From contig NZ_AUGC01000005.1 of assembly GCF_000426825.1 (NCBI RefSeq), positions 1 to 64,000 of the forward strand: a stretch of DNA of 64,000 bases. The letters run 5' to 3'. Shown in pieces: positions 60,862-64,000 of the stretch (position 1 is its first letter; every line of letters starts with the position of its first letter). The stretch comes from Thermonema rossianum DSM 10300 (GTDB taxonomy: Bacteria; Bacteroidota; Bacteroidia; Cytophagales; Thermonemataceae). The notes under the pieces are model-generated. The model was given only the letters and a program-made list of their open reading frames with translations, ran no database searches and was not told where the DNA came from. Position numbers and translations under genes: made by a program.

Positions 60862-60892
60862 CAAATATATAGTGCTTAAATGAAAAAACAAA
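60862..60892 (-). promoter_or_regulatory. Promoter of the YceI gene
   Basis: On the minus strand TTTG (60889-60892), 19 bases, then TATATTTG (60862-60869): an exact match to the Bacteroidota TTTG-N19-TAnnTTTG pattern, 29 bases before the start codon. Confidence 0.8.
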
Positions 60893-61078
60893 ATCAATGT
60901 ACCAACATTGAATTGTTGTTTGGCTTTGTGTTTATTTTGCTGTCTTTTTCTTCTCCGGCTTATGCCTGCTTTAATTTACCAAAAGAAAAACGTTATATTC
61001 CCTGCCTGCTTGTAAAAAGAATGCTACTTTTATGTAATTTTTTACTGCGACCCGGAAAATAAAAAAACACTTTTGCGC

Positions 61079-62215
61079 ATGTCTTCTTACTACGACGACC
61101 AAAGCCAGGAAGAATTATTGACCCGCTTACAGATGATTATAGAAAGTGCGGTAGATGGTATTGTTACTATTGACGAGCATGGTATTATCGAAACGTTTAA
61201 CCACTCGGCGAGTCGCATCTTTGGTTACGAACCCGGCGAAGTCATAGGCAAGAACATCAGCATTTTGATGCCGGAACCTTATCGTTCGGCACATGACGAG
61301 TATATTGCGCGTTATTTGCGCACGGGCGAAAAACGCATCATCGGTATTGGGCGCGAAGTGTTGGGGCAGCGCAAAGATGGCAGCATTTTCCCCTTTTTTC
61401 TGAGTGTGGGAGAAGGCATGGTGAATGGGCGCCGTATCTTTACCGGCATTGTACGTGACATGAGCGAACAGAAGGCAGCCGAGCAAAAGGTGCGGGAATA
61501 TGCCAAAGCTTTGGAGCGAAGCAATCAGGAGTTGGAAAGCTTTGCCTACATCGTATCACATGATTTGCAAGAACCACTGCGCAAAATACAGGCTTTTGGT
61601 GAACGCATATTGAAGAAAGAAGCGGACAGGCTCTCAGAACAAGGGCGCAATTACCTGGAACGCATGTTGAATGCCGGTGAGCGCATGCAGCGTTTAATTG
61701 AAGACCTGCTGCTGTTTTCGAGAATTACCACACGCCGCCAGCCTTATGAAACACTCTCTCTTGACGAAGTGATGGCAGAAGTGCTTACAGACCTGGAATG
61801 GCAAATAGAACAGCGCCGGGCGGCAGTCGAAATAGAAGGTGGGCAGCTTTCTTTTGAGGCAAGCAGGCGCCAGATGCATCAGCTGTTTTTGAACTTATTG
61901 AGCAACGCATTGAAATTTCAAAAAGAAGGCGTGCCGCCACATGTACGTGTCCGGGCTGCTTACTGCGAGCAGGAAGGAAAAGAGTGGATAAAAATAGAAG
62001 TAAGCGACAATGGCATAGGCTTCGATGAACAGTTTGCCGATAAAATCTTTGTCATCTTTCGCCGCTTGCACCATGACCATGAGGGAACAGGCATTGGTTT
62101 GGCTATTTGTAAAAAAATTGTAGAGCAGCATGGGGGGCGCATCGAAGCACGTGCCCGGGAAGGCGAAGGGGCTACTTTTGTCATACACCTGCCACGGAAA
62201 CAACCTTCTGCATAA
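61079..62215 (+). CDS. FixL-like haem-PAS histidine kinase
   Basis: A 378-residue soluble sensor kinase. The PAS domain (about 11-135) has the FixL haem-pocket layout: His72 in YRSAHDEYIARY corresponds to the proximal haem ligand (His200 of Bradyrhizobium FixL), and Ile90 and Arg92 in GEKRIIGIGR correspond to the distal Ile218 and Arg220 that contact oxygen. GQRKDGSIFP follows as in FixL. HisKA has His161 in VSHDLQEPL, then an ATPase domain with NLLSNALKF, VSDNGIGFD and GTGIGLAICKK. The start is the ATG at 61079, with an in-frame TTG two codons earlier. It is followed by a receiver-kinase and a receiver-CRP gene. Confidence 0.9.
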   Translation: MSSYYDDQSQEELLTRLQMIIESAVDGIVTIDEHGIIETFNHSASRIFGYEPGEVIGKNISILMPEPYRSAHDEYIARYLRTGEKRIIGIGREVLGQRKDGSIFPFFLSVGEGMVNGRRIFTGIVRDMSEQKAAEQKVREYAKALERSNQELESFAYIVSHDLQEPLRKIQAFGERILKKEADRLSEQGRNYLERMLNAGERMQRLIEDLLLFSRITTRRQPYETLSLDEVMAEVLTDLEWQIEQRRAAVEIEGGQLSFEASRRQMHQLFLNLLSNALKFQKEGVPPHVRVRAAYCEQEGKEWIKIEVSDNGIGFDEQFADKIFVIFRRLHHDHEGTGIGLAICKKIVEQHGGRIEARAREGEGATFVIHLPRKQPSA

Positions 62216-62237
62216 GTCGAAAACAACCACATTTGAT

Positions 62238-63428
62238 ATGATAGAGCAACAAATAAGCATATTATTGATTGATGATGACGAAGAAGATTACTTGATTCTG
62301 CGGGATGTGGTGGAAGACATCCCTTTTCGCGGCACGCGCTACACCGTGGAATGGACGCCCGACATCAAGCAGGCATGGGAAGCCGTAAAAAGTGGCAGCT
62401 ATGACGTGTATTTGGTCGATTACCTTTTGGGCGTACACGATGGCCTTACCTTCATTCGCAAAGCCGTGGAAGAAGGCTGTATTCAGCCCCTGATATTGCT
62501 TACCGGGCAGAATGACCCGTCCATAGACGAGCAAGCCATGTTGGCCGGTGCAGCTGACTACTTGGTGAAAGGGCGCTTCGATGCCGACCAACTCGAGCGC
62601 GCCGTGCGCTATTCAATGCAGCATGCCAAAAACCTGTATGAAATCAAGCTGCTGAACGAATACCTCGAAAAGCGGGTAGAAGAGCGCACCCGGCAGCTGC
62701 GGGAAGCTTACCAGCAGGTAAAACAGGCGTTGGAAAAAGAAAAAGAACTGAACGAGCTGAAATCCCGTTTTGTAGCCATGGCTTCGCACGAGTTCCGCAC
62801 CCCTTTGAGTGCCATCTTGTCTTCGGCTTCATTGATTGCCCGCTACGACAAAACCGAGCAGCAGCCGCAGCGTCTTAAACATGTGCAACGTATCCAAAAG
62901 TCGGTGCAAAGTCTCAATGCCATTCTCAATGAGTTTCTCTCTTTAAGTAAAATAGAAGAAGGCAAAGAGAGCGTACAGCCCAAATCGATAGACATCGTGG
63001 CCTTGGTTGCTGACTTGCGTGAAGAGCTGACCCCTTTATGTAAAGAAAACCAGCATATCGTCTGCAAAATGCCCGGCGATACTTTAGCTTGGACACAAGA
63101 CGAGCGCATATTGAAAAACATCTTAACCAACTTGCTAAGCAACGCCTTGAAGTATTCCGAAAAAGACGTTGAGCTGCAAGTGCAAGTGGACGCGGCAGGC
63201 GAAAAGCTGCGCATCGAAGTAAGGGATTACGGCATTGGCATTCCACAGGAAGAGCAGAAATATGTGTTTAGCCGCTTTTTCCGGGCAGGCAATGCATCCA
63301 ACGTATCGGGCACCGGTTTAGGTTTACACATCGTAAAAAAATATGTAGATTTGATTGGCGGCGATATAGCCTTTCAAAGCCGCGAAAACGAAGGAACCGT
63401 ATTTTATTTAACCATTCCACGTCTATGA
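62238..63428 (+). CDS. Receiver-coupled histidine kinase
   Basis: A 396-residue hybrid with the receiver first (about 5-125): acidic Asp12-Asp14, phospho-acceptor Asp61 (YLVDYLLG), LLTG and Lys111. A coiled coil (about 135-175) leads to HisKA with His184 (MASHEFRTP) and an ATPase domain (NLLSNALKYS, VRDYGIGIP, GTGLGLHIVKKY). The receiver-first order suggests a relay step between the FixL-like kinase upstream (22-bp gap) and the receiver-CRP protein downstream (stop and start overlap, ATGA). The ATG at 62238 (MIEQQISILLIDDD) starts the receiver; the frame is open further upstream but overlaps the preceding gene. Confidence 0.93.
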   Translation: MIEQQISILLIDDDEEDYLILRDVVEDIPFRGTRYTVEWTPDIKQAWEAVKSGSYDVYLVDYLLGVHDGLTFIRKAVEEGCIQPLILLTGQNDPSIDEQAMLAGAADYLVKGRFDADQLERAVRYSMQHAKNLYEIKLLNEYLEKRVEERTRQLREAYQQVKQALEKEKELNELKSRFVAMASHEFRTPLSAILSSASLIARYDKTEQQPQRLKHVQRIQKSVQSLNAILNEFLSLSKIEEGKESVQPKSIDIVALVADLREELTPLCKENQHIVCKMPGDTLAWTQDERILKNILTNLLSNALKYSEKDVELQVQVDAAGEKLRIEVRDYGIGIPQEEQKYVFSRFFRAGNASNVSGTGLGLHIVKKYVDLIGGDIAFQSRENEGTVFYLTIPRL

Positions 63429-64000
63429 GCAAAAAAATACTCGTAATAGAAGACCACGAAGATATTCGCGAGAATATCATAGAAATCCTTTCGCTCTCGG
63501 GCTATGAAGCCGAAGGCGCACGCAACGGAAAAGAAGGCTTGGAAAAAGCCCAAAGTCTGTTGCCCGACTTGATTATTTGCGACATCATGATGCCGGAGCT
63601 CGATGGTTACAGTGTCCTGAAAATACTGGCACAAAAACCGGAGACCGCTTCCATTCCTTTCATTTTTCTTACAGCCAAAACCGAGCGCAGCGACATACGC
63701 AAGGGCATGAGCCTGGGCGCAGACGACTACTTGACCAAACCTTTCGAAGAAAGTGAGCTGCTCGAAGCCGTGGAAGCCCGCTTCCGCAAGCAAGAAATCC
63801 TGCAGAAGCACTATGCCAATACGGCCGAAGGCATGAAAAATTTCGCGCAAGATGCCAAACAATGGATAGACCTGCTGCGTCCCGAAGAATATAAAACCAA
63901 AACCTATAAGAAAAAGGAGACCATTTATTGGGAAGGTGAAGTCGCTCATTTTGTGTATTTGGTAGAAGAAGGGGAGGTGAAGACCTTCCGCGTTAATCCG
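63425..64000 (+). CDS. Receiver fused to CRP-type cyclic-nucleotide domain (5' part; cut by window end)
   Basis: The first 192 residues of a protein that runs past the window. It starts at ATG 63425, overlapping the TGA of the preceding gene. The receiver (about 1-120) has Asp10-His11 acidic region, phospho-acceptor Asp53 (IICDIMMPELDG), Thr83 in FLTAKT and Lys105 in TKPFEE. After a linker, residues from about 150 (LRPEEYKTKTYKKKETIYWEGEVAHFVYLVEEGEVKTF) are the beginning of a cyclic-nucleotide-binding/CRP-Fnr effector domain. A DNA-binding helix-turn-helix probably lies beyond 64000. The likely output of the FixL-like pathway. Confidence 0.9.
   Translation, partial: MSKKILVIEDHEDIRENIIEILSLSGYEAEGARNGKEGLEKAQSLLPDLIICDIMMPELDGYSVLKILAQKPETASIPFIFLTAKTERSDIRKGMSLGADDYLTKPFEESELLEAVEARFRKQEILQKHYANTAEGMKNFAQDAKQWIDLLRPEEYKTKTYKKKETIYWEGEVAHFVYLVEEGEVKTFRVNP

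Noticed and set aside
60880-61062. Plus-strand ORF of 60 codons with a signal-like N-terminus
   Set aside because: Its start overlaps the YceI promoter -33 box and its end is basic and low-complexity; not supported enough to list.

Overview
The window looks like chromosome of a Bacteroidota bacterium, most likely a Cytophagales-type member. The evidence is a type IX secretion pair (porU-porV), a type A T9SS tail on PorU, three GLPGLI-family proteins, several carboxypeptidase-regulatory/TonB-plug outer-membrane barrels, PD40-OmpA and CHAT-TPR envelope proteins, and promoters of the TTTG-N19-TAnnTTTG type. No rRNA or tRNA gene was seen, so the genus is not fixed. Most of the window is well-packed genes. 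The gaps carry intrinsic terminators and a dispersed palindromic repeat.

Layout. 1-6.1 kb: a duplicated module of a secreted Cys-motif peptide plus a GLPGLI protein, followed by an outer-membrane receptor-like barrel. 6.5-11.6 kb (minus): Sua5, then a large P-loop ATPase with an MscS channel. 11.9-16.1 kb (minus): a four-gene signalling operon of CZB zinc protein, histidine kinase, H-NOX and receiver-SpoIIE phosphatase. 16.3-18.0 kb: an exported subtilase. 18.6-23.2 kb (minus): porU-porV. 23.3-25.0 kb (minus): a glycosyltransferase overlapping a WecD-like acetyltransferase. 25.5-29.4 kb: a second, diverged peptide-GLPGLI-barrel locus. 29.8-34.6 kb (minus): a repeat-built secreted protein, asparaginase and PgeF. 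34.6-38.2 kb: acyl-CoA ligase, guanine deaminase, DUF2071. 38.3-46.8 kb (minus): an envelope operon of TPR-CHAT, PD40-OmpA and a TPR-like protein. 46.9-50.6 kb: lipocalin-like protein, DUF72, gpsA, tyrS. 50.8-51.3 kb: two small paralogues. 51.4-58.1 kb: outer-membrane barrel, DEAD-box helicase, hisB, transketolase C-half. 58.2-60.8 kb: an ECF sigma cluster with a Spy-like protein, then a YceI lipoprotein. 61.1-64.0 kb: a FixL-like haem-PAS kinase, a receiver-kinase and a receiver-CRP fusion cut by the window end.

Three themes stand out. (1) Peptide, GLPGLI and barrel genes occur twice in the same order, and simple-sequence repeats lie in each peptide gene's leader. This looks like an undescribed envelope or secretion module. 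(2) Two haem gas-sensing pathways are encoded: H-NOX (NO type) and a FixL-like PAS with the proximal His and distal Arg, whose likely output is a receiver fused to a CRP-type regulator. (3) A CHAT protease with an export signal is encoded in one operon with an OmpA/PD40 protein. Functions for these are inferred from motifs and neighbours only.
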